A DNA stretch of 15,293 nt from NBML01 sp029939535 (lineage in GTDB: Bacteria; Desulfobacterota; Desulfobacteria; Desulfobacterales; Desulfobacteraceae): NCBI GenBank assembly GCA_029939535.1, contig JAOZST010000081.1, positions 1-15,293 of the forward strand, given 5' to 3'. Shown here in pieces: positions 1 to 7,091 of the stretch (the stretch's first letter is position 1; each line of letters starts with the position of its first letter). Both the position numbers and the translations under genes were made by a program. Below the pieces are notes generated by a model. That model searched no databases, was not told where the DNA came from, and saw only the letters and a program-made list of their open reading frames with translations.

Positions 1-473
1 TTTTAAACTCCATACAGGGGTGGTCTGGATTCCTGCGACATCTGACGGAAAATGCTCTCTATTTCAGACCCCCCCTTGGCCGGTTTGGAAAATTTTTAGT
101 AGATTCCAAAGGAGAAAACAAGGATTCCTTTGATATCAAGCAGGCCATACTTCCCCTCATTGATTTTACAAGGGTCTATGCCCTGAAAAACAACATTTCC
201 CAGACAAATACACTGACCCGACTTTTCAGATTATATACCAAAAATGCCTTGAGCAACAAAGAATACAATAACATTGTTCAATCCTATAATTACCTGATGG
301 ATCTACGGTTCCGCAGGCAGATCACCACCATCATGGATGAGAAAAAAAAACCGGACAATTATATCAATCCGGGAAATCTTTCTTACCTGGATCAGCAGAT
401 GCTCAGGGAAATATTTAAAATGACGGAAAAACTTCAGCAAAAGCTACACTATGATTTTACGGGGATAGCCTAG
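1..473 (+). CDS. C-terminal part of a DUF294-type putative nucleotidyltransferase (5' end outside window)
   Basis: The reading frame is open from base 3 to the TAG at 471-473, giving 156 residues with no start inside the window, so this is the 3' end of a longer gene. The text matches what I remember of the C-terminal substrate-binding domain of DUF294/CBS-domain proteins, which resemble the GlnD nucleotidyltransferase: a helical block beginning IDFTRVYALKNNI, a run of helices, and an end like YINPGNLSYLDQQMLREIF followed by a helix with KLHYDF. Full-length members usually carry cyclic-nucleotide-binding or CBS domains, then the DUF294 nucleotidyltransferase domain, and are cytosolic and regulatory; these parts would lie upstream. 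There are no internal stops, so the visible part looks intact. An internal TTG at 249 is not a real start because homologous sequence continues upstream of it. The family call is from memory of the domain; the substrate is unknown. Confidence 0.75.
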   Translation, partial: LNSIQGWSGFLRHLTENALYFRPPLGRFGKFLVDSKGENKDSFDIKQAILPLIDFTRVYALKNNISQTNTLTRLFRLYTKNALSNKEYNNIVQSYNYLMDLRFRRQITTIMDEKKKPDNYINPGNLSYLDQQMLREIFKMTEKLQQKLHYDFTGIA

Positions 474-561
474 CCTAATATATCAGATTAATTTTCGCCT
501 TTGTTTTGGAAAGACCATTGAAGGAAACAGACACCTGATTTAATTAAATTCTAAGCATACA

Positions 562-933
562 TTATAACAAAAACTCTTGTTTACAATGCTCACAGAATGC
601 CGTGGACTGTATTTGACGGCAATGAACACATTTATCTATCAGATAGCGATCTTTTCCCTGGGATTTATGGCAATAGGCACATTCCCAATCCTTTTTAGTG
701 GCAACCAATGCATTACAGACAGGACATTTGATGGGGAATCTCCTGAATATTAAAAAGGCAATACCTGCGAAGACAAAAAAAGGACCGATAAGTTTGAATT
801 GGATACTGGAAGAAAATTGATCAAACTCACCGGAACCGGATAAAATAACATAGAGCAGAAAAGCAATGGACGTGACCGCGAGAAATTTAAACCGAAAATG
901 AAAATAGACGCTTTTCAAAGGTTGTTCTTCCAT
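562..933 (-). CDS. Small membrane protein with a double zinc ribbon (four CxxC motifs)
   Basis: This is a 123-aa protein of unknown function. Residues about 17-34 and 48-63 are hydrophobic enough to be two membrane spans, separated by a short polar loop. The C-terminal half carries four CxxC pairs (C70/C73, C85/C88, C102/C105, C114/C117), as expected for two stacked zinc ribbons. I chose the ATG at 933 instead of the TTG at 939 because a GGGAG sits seven bases before the ATG but only one base before the TTG. It stands alone: the next minus-strand gene upstream ends at 1059, leaving about 125 bases between them, and I see no clear terminator on either side. Such membrane-anchored ribbons are often hypothetical; binding of a nucleic acid or protein partner is possible but not shown. 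Good coding appearance, no specific family recognised. Confidence 0.7.
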   Translation of the reverse strand: MEEQPLKSVYFHFRFKFLAVTSIAFLLYVILSGSGEFDQFSSSIQFKLIGPFFVFAGIAFLIFRRFPIKCPVCNALVATKKDWECAYCHKSQGKDRYLIDKCVHCRQIQSTAFCEHCKQEFLL

Positions 934-1058
934 GGACAAACTCCCGGTTAAAGTATTTAATTTATATTTGATTTGCTAATTTTATTATCTTCTCCCGAAA
1001 TTCCCATCCAAAGTCAACTATCTTTTTTCTTTCTGAAAAGGTTTTCCAAAAAAAAAGA

Positions 1059-2903
1059 CTATATAATTCCAGATAGCGGACCGCCACTCCGGCCAAGCTG
1101 GTTTACCCTTTCAATGGTATTTGAATCAGGTTCCAGGGGAGTGGCATGGAATGGTTTTATCCTGGCATCTATAATAAGAGGCCCTGAACATCCCCAGTGT
1201 TTATTTATGGTTTTTTCCTTTACCCCGTAAATATCATGGGAAGGATTGGAACGTAAAAAGGTAACCCAGAGAAAATTAGCAAATGTTTTCCGGCTAAACC
1301 CGGCATCATCCACCACTACAAACAAGGGGATAGAATCAAGGTCCCAGTCTTTATGGGTATGATTTTGCAAATGTTTTTTCAATTCATTGATCTTTTTTCT
1401 TCCAGACGGGTATGAAACAAACTTAGGGCCTTGAATCACAACCATACCAGGGCCTGCAAACCCTGGATCTGAAAATCCTTCCGGAAGAGAAAATCCTTGG
1501 GGAAAATCAATGGAAAGACTTCTTTTCCTGGGTCCTGCCGCTGCCAGGACAAGCTTTGATCCAGAGTGAATCTCCGGGGTTGAATAGTCCAGGGTATCCA
1601 TTGTGGTACGGGTAAAAAAGTGAAGATCAGAAGAAAAATCCAATCGCTCCAGCATGTGGATAAAAAAAGCTGCTTCATCGTTGATGTTCAGCCTTGGATT
1701 ATCTTCATGGGCACAGACAAACAAATATTTTGCAAGGGAGAGCTGTCCTGTTCCAAGTATGGCGCTGGCATGGGTTAAAAGCTCCCTGGGCGCCCGGTTC
1801 TCATAGGGCAGGTAGCGCTCATGGGCCTTGGCCAGCAACAGTGGATGAACCCCTGCATCATCCACCGCATTGACAGCTGTGACCCCGGGAAGAGTATCTG
1901 TGATTGCTGAACGCGTTATTTCGTGGATCAGCCTGCCAAAGTTGGAATCCTCCTGGGGAGGCCTGCCCACGACAGTAAAAGGAAATATGGCCCCGGGTCT
2001 GTGCCACACAGATTCCACTTTTACATAGGGGTATTCATGCTTCAGGGAATAATATCCAAGATGGTCACCAAAGGGACCTTCAGGTTTGGTCTGGTTGGGA
2101 ACAATGGTGCCGGTGATACAGAAATCAGCATCATTGGATATGAAAAACCCGTTCCTATGGGTATATTTAAAATTCCTCCCGGCCAGGGCCCCGGCAAAGG
2201 CTATTTCCGGTACTCCTTCCGGCAAAGGCATGACCGCAGCAAGAGTATGGGCTGGAGGGCCGCCTATAAAAATGGAGACCCGCAAAGGTCTGTTCAGCTC
2301 AAGGGCTTTTTTATGATGATTGCCAATGCCCCGGTGAAGCTGGTAATGGAGACCAATTTCCTGATTGGGTCTATATTCATTTCCAGACATTTGAATCCTG
2401 TACATGCCAAGGTTTGATTTTAAAACAGATTCATTTTCCGGGTCCTTGGAAAATACCTGGGGAAGAAGGATAAAAGCCCCTCCATCCTCGGGCCAGCACT
2501 GGATCATGGGCAGCTTGTCAATCTGGGTTTTATGTTTTAAAACTTTTGCATTGGCAGATGGGATGGGCAATGCATGGACAAGGGATTTAACAGCCTTAAG
2601 ATATTTTACCGGTGATTTTATCAGGGCTCCAGGGTTGGATTTTACATCCACAAGGGCCTTGACCTGCTGTAGCTGGGGCTCAAATATTTTCAGGGTTCTT
2701 TCATAGGTCCCAAAAAGATTGGAAAGGGCTGGAAAACCTGAATTTTTAACATTGGCAAATAACAGAGCAGGTCCTTGAGCCCCATGGACCCTTCTTGTAA
2801 TTTCCGCCATTTCAAGACATGGATCAACCTCCTGGTCAATCCTTATCAATTCGTCCTGTTTCTCCAGAAACAGGACAGTATCCCCAAGACTTGTAAACTT
2901 CAT
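1059..2903 (-). CDS. UbiD family decarboxylase (prenylated-FMN dependent), long form
   Basis: This 614-aa cytosolic enzyme belongs to the UbiD family, which uses prenylated FMN (made by a UbiX partner) and Mn2+ to remove or add a carboxyl group on aromatic or unsaturated acids. Visible family marks are NLGMYRIQ (164-171, metal and cofactor region), EGPFGDHLGYYS (275-286) and ENRAPRELLTHA (368-379). In the second block Glu275 and Asp280 fall where fungal Fdc1 has catalytic Glu277 and Glu282; Asp at the second place is the pattern I remember from true UbiD. The C-terminal extension (about 485-590, ending near KPFHATPLEPD) is typical of the roughly 600-aa form in Bacteroidetes and deltaproteobacteria, where a quinone-pathway role has been suggested. 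The start overlaps the upstream flavoprotein stop as ATGA, so translation is probably coupled. Last gene of the operon. The substrate cannot be read from sequence; a UbiX gene is not in the window. Confidence 0.9.
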   Translation of the reverse strand: MKFTSLGDTVLFLEKQDELIRIDQEVDPCLEMAEITRRVHGAQGPALLFANVKNSGFPALSNLFGTYERTLKIFEPQLQQVKALVDVKSNPGALIKSPVKYLKAVKSLVHALPIPSANAKVLKHKTQIDKLPMIQCWPEDGGAFILLPQVFSKDPENESVLKSNLGMYRIQMSGNEYRPNQEIGLHYQLHRGIGNHHKKALELNRPLRVSIFIGGPPAHTLAAVMPLPEGVPEIAFAGALAGRNFKYTHRNGFFISNDADFCITGTIVPNQTKPEGPFGDHLGYYSLKHEYPYVKVESVWHRPGAIFPFTVVGRPPQEDSNFGRLIHEITRSAITDTLPGVTAVNAVDDAGVHPLLLAKAHERYLPYENRAPRELLTHASAILGTGQLSLAKYLFVCAHEDNPRLNINDEAAFFIHMLERLDFSSDLHFFTRTTMDTLDYSTPEIHSGSKLVLAAAGPRKRSLSIDFPQGFSLPEGFSDPGFAGPGMVVIQGPKFVSYPSGRKKINELKKHLQNHTHKDWDLDSIPLFVVVDDAGFSRKTFANFLWVTFLRSNPSHDIYGVKEKTINKHWGCSGPLIIDARIKPFHATPLEPDSNTIERVNQLGRSGGPLSGII

Positions 2904-3400
2904 AATTTAATTCTTTCCCTGTTTCCCAATCCCCTGGTATTGTCCATATAATAAATAATATCCGGTTCAAACCTGTACAGGCTTGCATGAAATTTTAATG
3001 AAAAAAAATCCAGAATGCCCACATCATTGGCCTTTATCTTAAAACGTCTGCAATATTTTTTTGCCACTGTTATGGACTTTGCATTCAGAGAAGCTTTTTT
3101 TATCTTTCCAGACATCTGAATCCCCTGCAAATTCCTGAAACATGGATCATCTTGAAAAATAGAGACTGAACTTAATTGATTTTTTGCCATTTTAATATGC
3201 CGGGCATCTGGATTTGAAAAGAAATAAAACCAATGACCTGTAGATAGATGACCTGTAGATAAATGGCCTGTGAACAAATAATAAACCGGGGCCGACCATG
3301 GACCTTCATTATCACAGGTTGCAATGGTCATCACCTTTGAATTTTCAATGAGTTCCTGATACCCCAATTCTTGATACCCCCGGGAGGATTTAGTCGGCAT
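2900..3400 (-). CDS. Pyridoxamine 5'-phosphate oxidase-fold flavoprotein
   Basis: This 166-aa protein resembles the small FMN-binding, split-barrel proteins of the pyridoxamine-phosphate oxidase family: the opening strand block IENSKVMTIATCDNEGPWSAPVYY (residues about 18-41) and the ending YYMDNTRGLGNRERI are typical. Most members are not true PdxH, and the substrate is unknown. It sits between an M48 protease (11-base overlap) and a UbiD decarboxylase (4-base ATGA overlap), so the three are likely co-translated; a link of this flavin protein to the flavin-dependent decarboxylase is an inference from position only. Oddity: the gene contains two separate in-frame 15-bp tandem duplications, giving GYQELGYQEL near residues 8-17 and TGHLSTGHLSTGH after the second strand. 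The second falls in a hairpin loop where extra residues can be tolerated. The ATG at 3400 is preceded by GGGG; a later start is possible. Confidence 0.8.
   Translation of the reverse strand: MPTKSSRGYQELGYQELIENSKVMTIATCDNEGPWSAPVYYLFTGHLSTGHLSTGHWFYFFSNPDARHIKMAKNQLSSVSIFQDDPCFRNLQGIQMSGKIKKASLNAKSITVAKKYCRRFKIKANDVGILDFFSLKFHASLYRFEPDIIYYMDNTRGLGNRERIKL
3235..3279. repeat. Three in-frame 15-bp tandem units inside the flavoprotein gene
   Basis: Units GACCTGTAGATAGAT (3235-3249), GACCTGTAGATAAAT (3250-3264) and the more diverged GGCCTGTGAACAAAT (3265-3279) encode the repeated pentapeptide TGHLS on the minus strand. The first two differ at one base, so that duplication is recent. Confidence 0.85.
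3353..3382. repeat. Two in-frame 15-bp tandem units at the flavoprotein N-terminus
   Basis: TTCCTGATACCCCAA (3353-3367) and TTCTTGATACCCCCG (3368-3382) encode GYQEL twice on the minus strand, with 13 of 15 bases equal. The extra copy lies before the conserved domain. Confidence 0.8.
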
Positions 3401-4742
3401 AACCCCAGGCCTTCAACCTTTTATAGGCATACTGGGAGTATTTGTTGGACTGATAATCCACCTGCTTTAAATAGGATGAGTAATTAGTGGCTGCCTCCTG
3501 TTTCCGGCCGCTTTTGTCAAGGGTGTATCCCTTGTAAAAGGTCACCTGGGGATTGCCCGGCAAAAGGGCATCGCATTGTTTAAAATCCTGAAAAGCCCGG
3601 CTGAATTTTTTTCCCCCCACATAGGATAATCCGGCAAGGTAATATGCCTGGGATTCCAAAGGATACAAATTTTTTGCTTCATTTGCATAGGACAGTGCTT
3701 TGGAGGCTTTTTTCTGGATGAGAAGGCATTTTGCCATGAGCACATGGGCTGTATAGTCTTGTTTTGCCTGTTGGATGGCTGATTTAAAAGCTCTGGCAGC
3801 CTGGTCATAGGATTCCATGGCCAAGTATTTTTCCCCTTCCTGCATCTTTCGTATGGCCCCTTTTTTTCGGCGCAGAGAATAGGTCTTATCCATATATCGC
3901 TCCCGGTTCAAGGGAAAGTCCCGGGTGTTCTGATATAGGGTGTTGTCCCTTGAAACAGCTGCCTCAAGGCGCTGGGAACTCATGGGATGGGTGGCAAAAA
4001 GCATCTGGACTGACGAAGGCTGGGCCTTATTTAATGAATTGAGCATTTCCATGAGCCCTACAAATCCTTTGGAAGAATACCCTGCCCCCGTCATATATTC
4101 ATGGCCCAGGAAATCAGCTTCCCTTTCATTGTCCCGGCTGTACTTTGATAAAAACATGCCCTGACTCAGCATTCCCAGTTGCTGAGTCAATTCCCCGAGA
4201 CCAGCGCCCTGTGTCCCTGCCAAAATGGAAAGCCCTCCAACCACAAGGGAGGAAAGCTGATTTTTGGATGCCTGCTCCGCAGAATGACGGGCATTGACAT
4301 GGCCCAGTTCATGGCCCAGAAGTGCTGCCAGTTCTGCCTCATTGTCAAGATCCAGCAAAATCCCCCTTGTCGCTGCAATGGAACCGCCGGGAAAGGCATA
4401 GGCGTTGAGATAAGTAGCATTGACACATTGAAAATTATAGGGCATGTCCCTGCGGTGCACAAAGGGCAGCAGGCCTTTGCCCACATCCTTGATATATTGA
4501 TTCAGGGCAACATCCTGTGTCACGCCATAGTCCGATGAAAACTGGAAAGGAGACTGGCTCCTGTCAATACTGATCTCCTGTTCCCTTGACATCATCATGA
4601 GCTGTTTTTTCCCTGTCACTGGATCCACAGCACACCCTGTCAAAAAAGGCAGACTGCCAATGGATACAGACATCATGGCTGAATATTTTATAAAATCCCT
4701 GCGGGAGATGGATTTCAAAACCTTATTTTCCAGCTGCACCAT
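3390..4742 (-). CDS. M48 family zinc metalloprotease with C-terminal TPR-like repeats, predicted Tat-exported lipoprotein
   Basis: This 450-aa protein starts with a twin-arginine motif (SRRDFIK, 13-19), a hydrophobic stretch and a lipobox LTGC (Cys37), so it is probably exported by Tat and lipid-anchored. After Cys37 comes the VDPVTGKKQLMMMS segment common in this family. The peptidase domain has HELGH (144-148) with the third zinc ligand in EREAD (206-210). Residues about 295-440 are helical repeats of TPR type, as in BepA-like periplasmic protease-chaperones that act in outer-membrane protein quality control. I chose the ATG at 4742: AGGGGG lies close upstream and the signal peptide then has a normal length. 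The open frame continues upstream into the N gap, but that extension comes from a frame that changes when the duplicated contig ends are merged. Second gene of the operon; its stop overlaps the next gene's start by 11 bases. Confidence 0.88.
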   Translation of the reverse strand: MVQLENKVLKSISRRDFIKYSAMMSVSIGSLPFLTGCAVDPVTGKKQLMMMSREQEISIDRSQSPFQFSSDYGVTQDVALNQYIKDVGKGLLPFVHRRDMPYNFQCVNATYLNAYAFPGGSIAATRGILLDLDNEAELAALLGHELGHVNARHSAEQASKNQLSSLVVGGLSILAGTQGAGLGELTQQLGMLSQGMFLSKYSRDNEREADFLGHEYMTGAGYSSKGFVGLMEMLNSLNKAQPSSVQMLFATHPMSSQRLEAAVSRDNTLYQNTRDFPLNRERYMDKTYSLRRKKGAIRKMQEGEKYLAMESYDQAARAFKSAIQQAKQDYTAHVLMAKCLLIQKKASKALSYANEAKNLYPLESQAYYLAGLSYVGGKKFSRAFQDFKQCDALLPGNPQVTFYKGYTLDKSGRKQEAATNYSSYLKQVDYQSNKYSQYAYKRLKAWGYAD

Positions 4743-4757
4743 ATTTTCCCCCTGCAC

Positions 4758-4789
4758 CTTGTTTTTCTCCTGTCTTGTTTTTCTCCTGT
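4758..4789. repeat. 16-bp tandem duplication at the contig end
   Basis: CTTGTTTTTCTCCTGT occurs twice head to tail at 4758-4773 and 4774-4789, and the same pair recurs on the other side of the N gap at 4913-4944. On the minus strand it lies between two genes of the operon, just upstream of the M48 ribosome binding site. The true copy number may be higher than two, since a short repeat could explain why the assembly broke here. Confidence 0.8.
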
Positions 4790-4967
4790 AAAGAACAGTC
4801 CATGGGAAACCCNNNNNNNNNNNNNNNNNNNNNNNNNNNNNNNNNNNNNNNNNNNNNNNNNNNNNNNNNNNNNNNNNNNNNNNNNNNNNNNNNNNNNNNN
4901 NNNNNNNNNNNNCTTGTTTTTCTCCTGTCTTGTTTTTCTCCTGTAAAGAACAGTCCATGGGAAACCC
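4758..4967. other. 100-N assembly gap flanked by identical 55-bp contig ends
   Basis: Bases 4813-4912 are exactly 100 N. The 55 bases before the gap (4758-4812) are identical to the 55 bases after it (4913-4967), from CTTGTTTTTCTCC to CATGGGAAACCC. This is what results when two contigs that share a 55-base end are joined by a default spacer. Merging them would leave about 90 bases between the stop of the 91-aa gene (4988) and the M48 start (4742). Confidence 0.85.
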
Positions 4968-4987
4968 TCCTGTCTGGAATTTATTCA

Positions 4988-5263
4988 TCAATATTCCTTT
5001 GAAACTGCACCTATGACAAAGAAAACAACTGCAAACCCAATCATTGTAACGGAAAAGGGCAATTCATATATCAGATAGGAAAGACTATTCTGAATAAAGG
5101 CAACTGGGATCAACTCAACAATGGTTTCTGAATATTCCCCGGTGAATTTTGAAAGGGTCAGGTCCACCCAGAAATTGTCACTTTTCATAAACCTGGAAAT
5201 CCCTGTGAAAACTCCTATAAAAAATCCTATCAAAACGGAATAAATTCCTAGTCTTGTAAACAT
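4988..5263 (-). CDS. Small two-span membrane protein of unknown function
   Basis: This 91-aa hydrophobic protein has probable membrane spans at residues about 6-24 and 69-88, joined by a polar, partly amphipathic segment (SDNFWVDLTLSKFTGEYSE). No known family is recognised. The ATG at 5263 follows CAGGGA at a suitable distance, and a strong sigma70-like promoter lies about 47 bases upstream of the ATG. It is the first gene of the minus-strand run that continues, after about 90 bases once the assembly gap is merged, with the M48 lipoprotein protease, the flavoprotein and UbiD. Its place at the head of an envelope-protease operon suggests, but does not prove, an inner-membrane role. Confidence 0.65.
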   Translation of the reverse strand: MFTRLGIYSVLIGFFIGVFTGISRFMKSDNFWVDLTLSKFTGEYSETIVELIPVAFIQNSLSYLIYELPFSVTMIGFAVVFFVIGAVSKEY

Positions 5264-5309
5264 ATATATTTCCCTGTCATTTTAATTCTGCTGGTTAAAA
5301 CCTTTTCCT

Positions 5310-5338
5310 AATATATTCGTGCAAAAATTTTGAGTCAA
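5310..5338 (-). promoter_or_regulatory. Sigma70-like promoter for the 91-aa membrane protein / M48 / flavoprotein / UbiD operon
   Basis: On the minus strand TTGACT (5338-5333) and TATATT (5315-5310) are separated by exactly 17 bases. Transcription would start near 5303, about 40 bases before the ATG at 5263. Each box has five of six consensus bases. Confidence 0.6.
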
Positions 5339-5465
5339 ACCTTTTCTATCTGTGCGATTAGCTTTTAGCCATTAGCGGTTTGCTTTTTGAACTATTCAGC
5401 CAGGTTTTATCTGCCACCCACTTTTATTTCCCCTTTCTTTATGGTAAATCCTTGGGACAATTATT

Positions 5466-7091
5466 ATGGCAACTTCAACTACCTTTCAAAAAATTGGTTT
5501 TGCATCATTTATCATGATGGCTTCGGTATTTGCCTCCAGGATCATAGGACTTGTTCGTGAATCTGCCATTGCCTGGGCAGGAGGGGCTAAAGCATCTGTG
5601 GATGCCTATCAGATAGCCTTTATCATCCCTGAAATATTAAATCATGTTGTTGCCAGCGGGTTTTTATCCATTACTTTTATTCCCATATTTACCCATTACC
5701 TTTCCCAAAACAGGGACAGGGAGGGATATCAAATATTTTCCATTATTTTAAACGGCTTCGGTCTTATGCTCATTGGTTTTATTGCCATCACAATGATCTG
5801 GACCCCGGAATTTGTGACGCTGCTTGTTCCGGGCATCCAGGACCCCAAAACCTTTGATTTGGCAGTAAAGATGACAAGGATCATTATTCCGGCACAATTT
5901 TTCTTTTTCAGCGGCGGTCTTTTCATGGCAATCCAGTTTACAAAAGAAAAATTTTTCATCCCTGCCCTGGCACCTCTGGTTTATAATCTTGGAATTATTA
6001 TTGGCGGAGTTTTTCTATACCCTTACCTGGGAATGGAAGGGTTTGCCTGGGGGGTTCTTGTGGGGGCATTTTTTGGTTCTTTTCTGATTCAGTTTATGGG
6101 TGCAAGGCGGGCTGGACTGCAATATTTTTTCATCTTCAATATTATTCACCCTGATTTTTTAAAATATATTCTTTTAACTATTCCCTTGATGCTGGGACTG
6201 ACCATGACCTTTTCAACGGAAATCCTGATGAAATTTTTCGGTTCTTTTCTTGGGGAAGGGAGCATTGCCGCCATGAACTATGCCCTGCGGATCATGTTCA
6301 TCCTTGTTGGATTTTTCGGCCAGGCCGTTGGCATGGCCTCCTATCCCTTTATGGCTAAAATTGCAGCAACCGGAGATCTTCAGCAGTTAAACAATATAAT
6401 CAATCAGACATTAAAATTCATTTTTCTGGTAATCCCCTTTTCAGTCCTATTCATGATCCTTCGCCATGAAATCGTGATGATTCTTTTTCAAAGGGGCGCC
6501 TTTGACACCCAGGCCACCCAGATAACTGCAGGTATTCTCCCCTTTTTCATGGCAGGAGCCTTTGCCTTTTCAGCCCAGACCATTGTATCCAGGGGTTATT
6601 ATGCCCTTCAAAACACCCTGTTTCCGGCAATTTTTTCCACCTGCTGCGTTTTGGCCAGCCTGCCAATGATCTATGGATTCATGAAAATTCTGGGCATAAA
6701 AGGGGTAGCTCTAGGGTTAACAACTTCCGTCACCCTGAGTTCATTTCTTCTTTTTGAGTTCTGGAGCCGTAAAAGCAAAAACACTCAAAAAAATGAGGTT
6801 TATCTTTTCTTTCTGAAACTCATCCCTGCCACCCTCATCCTCGGCATCATCCTCCAGACAATATATTTGGGGCTTGGAAAAATACTTGATCCGACCGCTC
6901 CCGGACCTGGTCTCATGATCTGCACCATCACAGGCCTTGCCTTTTTACTTTTGCTGCCTGCAATCGGATATGCCCTGGGCATCAAAGAAATCAATATTCT
7001 GTATGACAAAATTTTCAAAAGGATAATTCCATGGCAAAAAAACAAAACCCAGGATTTGAACCGGCAACAGAAGAAAAAATTCAAGAAATAG
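5466..7091 (+). CDS. murJ: MurJ/MviN family lipid II flippase-like protein
   Basis: This 541-aa polytopic inner-membrane protein has the length and many hydrophobic spans of the MOP-superfamily flippase MurJ, which moves lipid II across the membrane for peptidoglycan synthesis. The N-terminal block SRIIGLVRES keeps Arg25 and Arg31, matching E. coli Arg18 and Arg24, and Asp46 matches Asp39. Two other residues important in E. coli MurJ are changed: the position of Arg52 is Asn59 (IPEILNHVV instead of IPNLLRRLF), and in YALRIMF Arg275 matches Arg270 but Phe278 replaces Glu273. The alignment was made by eye from remembered E. coli sequence. It could therefore be a divergent MurJ or a paralog with another lipid-linked substrate. 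The ATG at 5466 follows GGGA by eight bases. The 3' end overlaps the Sir2 gene by 61 bases in another frame, and its last residues are a lysine-rich tail. Confidence 0.8.
   Translation: MATSTTFQKIGFASFIMMASVFASRIIGLVRESAIAWAGGAKASVDAYQIAFIIPEILNHVVASGFLSITFIPIFTHYLSQNRDREGYQIFSIILNGFGLMLIGFIAITMIWTPEFVTLLVPGIQDPKTFDLAVKMTRIIIPAQFFFFSGGLFMAIQFTKEKFFIPALAPLVYNLGIIIGGVFLYPYLGMEGFAWGVLVGAFFGSFLIQFMGARRAGLQYFFIFNIIHPDFLKYILLTIPLMLGLTMTFSTEILMKFFGSFLGEGSIAAMNYALRIMFILVGFFGQAVGMASYPFMAKIAATGDLQQLNNIINQTLKFIFLVIPFSVLFMILRHEIVMILFQRGAFDTQATQITAGILPFFMAGAFAFSAQTIVSRGYYALQNTLFPAIFSTCCVLASLPMIYGFMKILGIKGVALGLTTSVTLSSFLLFEFWSRKSKNTQKNEVYLFFLKLIPATLILGIILQTIYLGLGKILDPTAPGPGLMICTITGLAFLLLLPAIGYALGIKEINILYDKIFKRIIPWQKNKTQDLNRQQKKKFKK

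Noticed and set aside
249..473. A separate 74-aa gene starting at the TTG at 249
   Set aside because: The frame is open and homologous back to the start of the window, so it is only the tail of a longer gene.
1020..1058. Terminator after UbiD from the long T run on the minus strand
   Set aside because: The T run comes before any possible stem, and the only stems are A/T-only or have tiny loops, so it does not fit an intrinsic terminator.
1923..2706. Several plus-strand open frames inside the UbiD gene
   Set aside because: They lie opposite a 614-residue conserved enzyme and have no family resemblance; they arise from codon bias of the true strand.
4758..4967. CRISPR-like or transposon terminal repeats around the gap
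   Set aside because: The repeats are directly adjacent without spacers and the 55-base identity is better explained by overlapping contig ends.
4743..4991. Extension of the M48 gene upstream through the N run to an ATG near 4991
   Set aside because: The extension depends on the arbitrary 100-N length; when the identical contig ends are merged the two sides are in different frames. The signal peptide and ribosome binding site fit the ATG at 4742.
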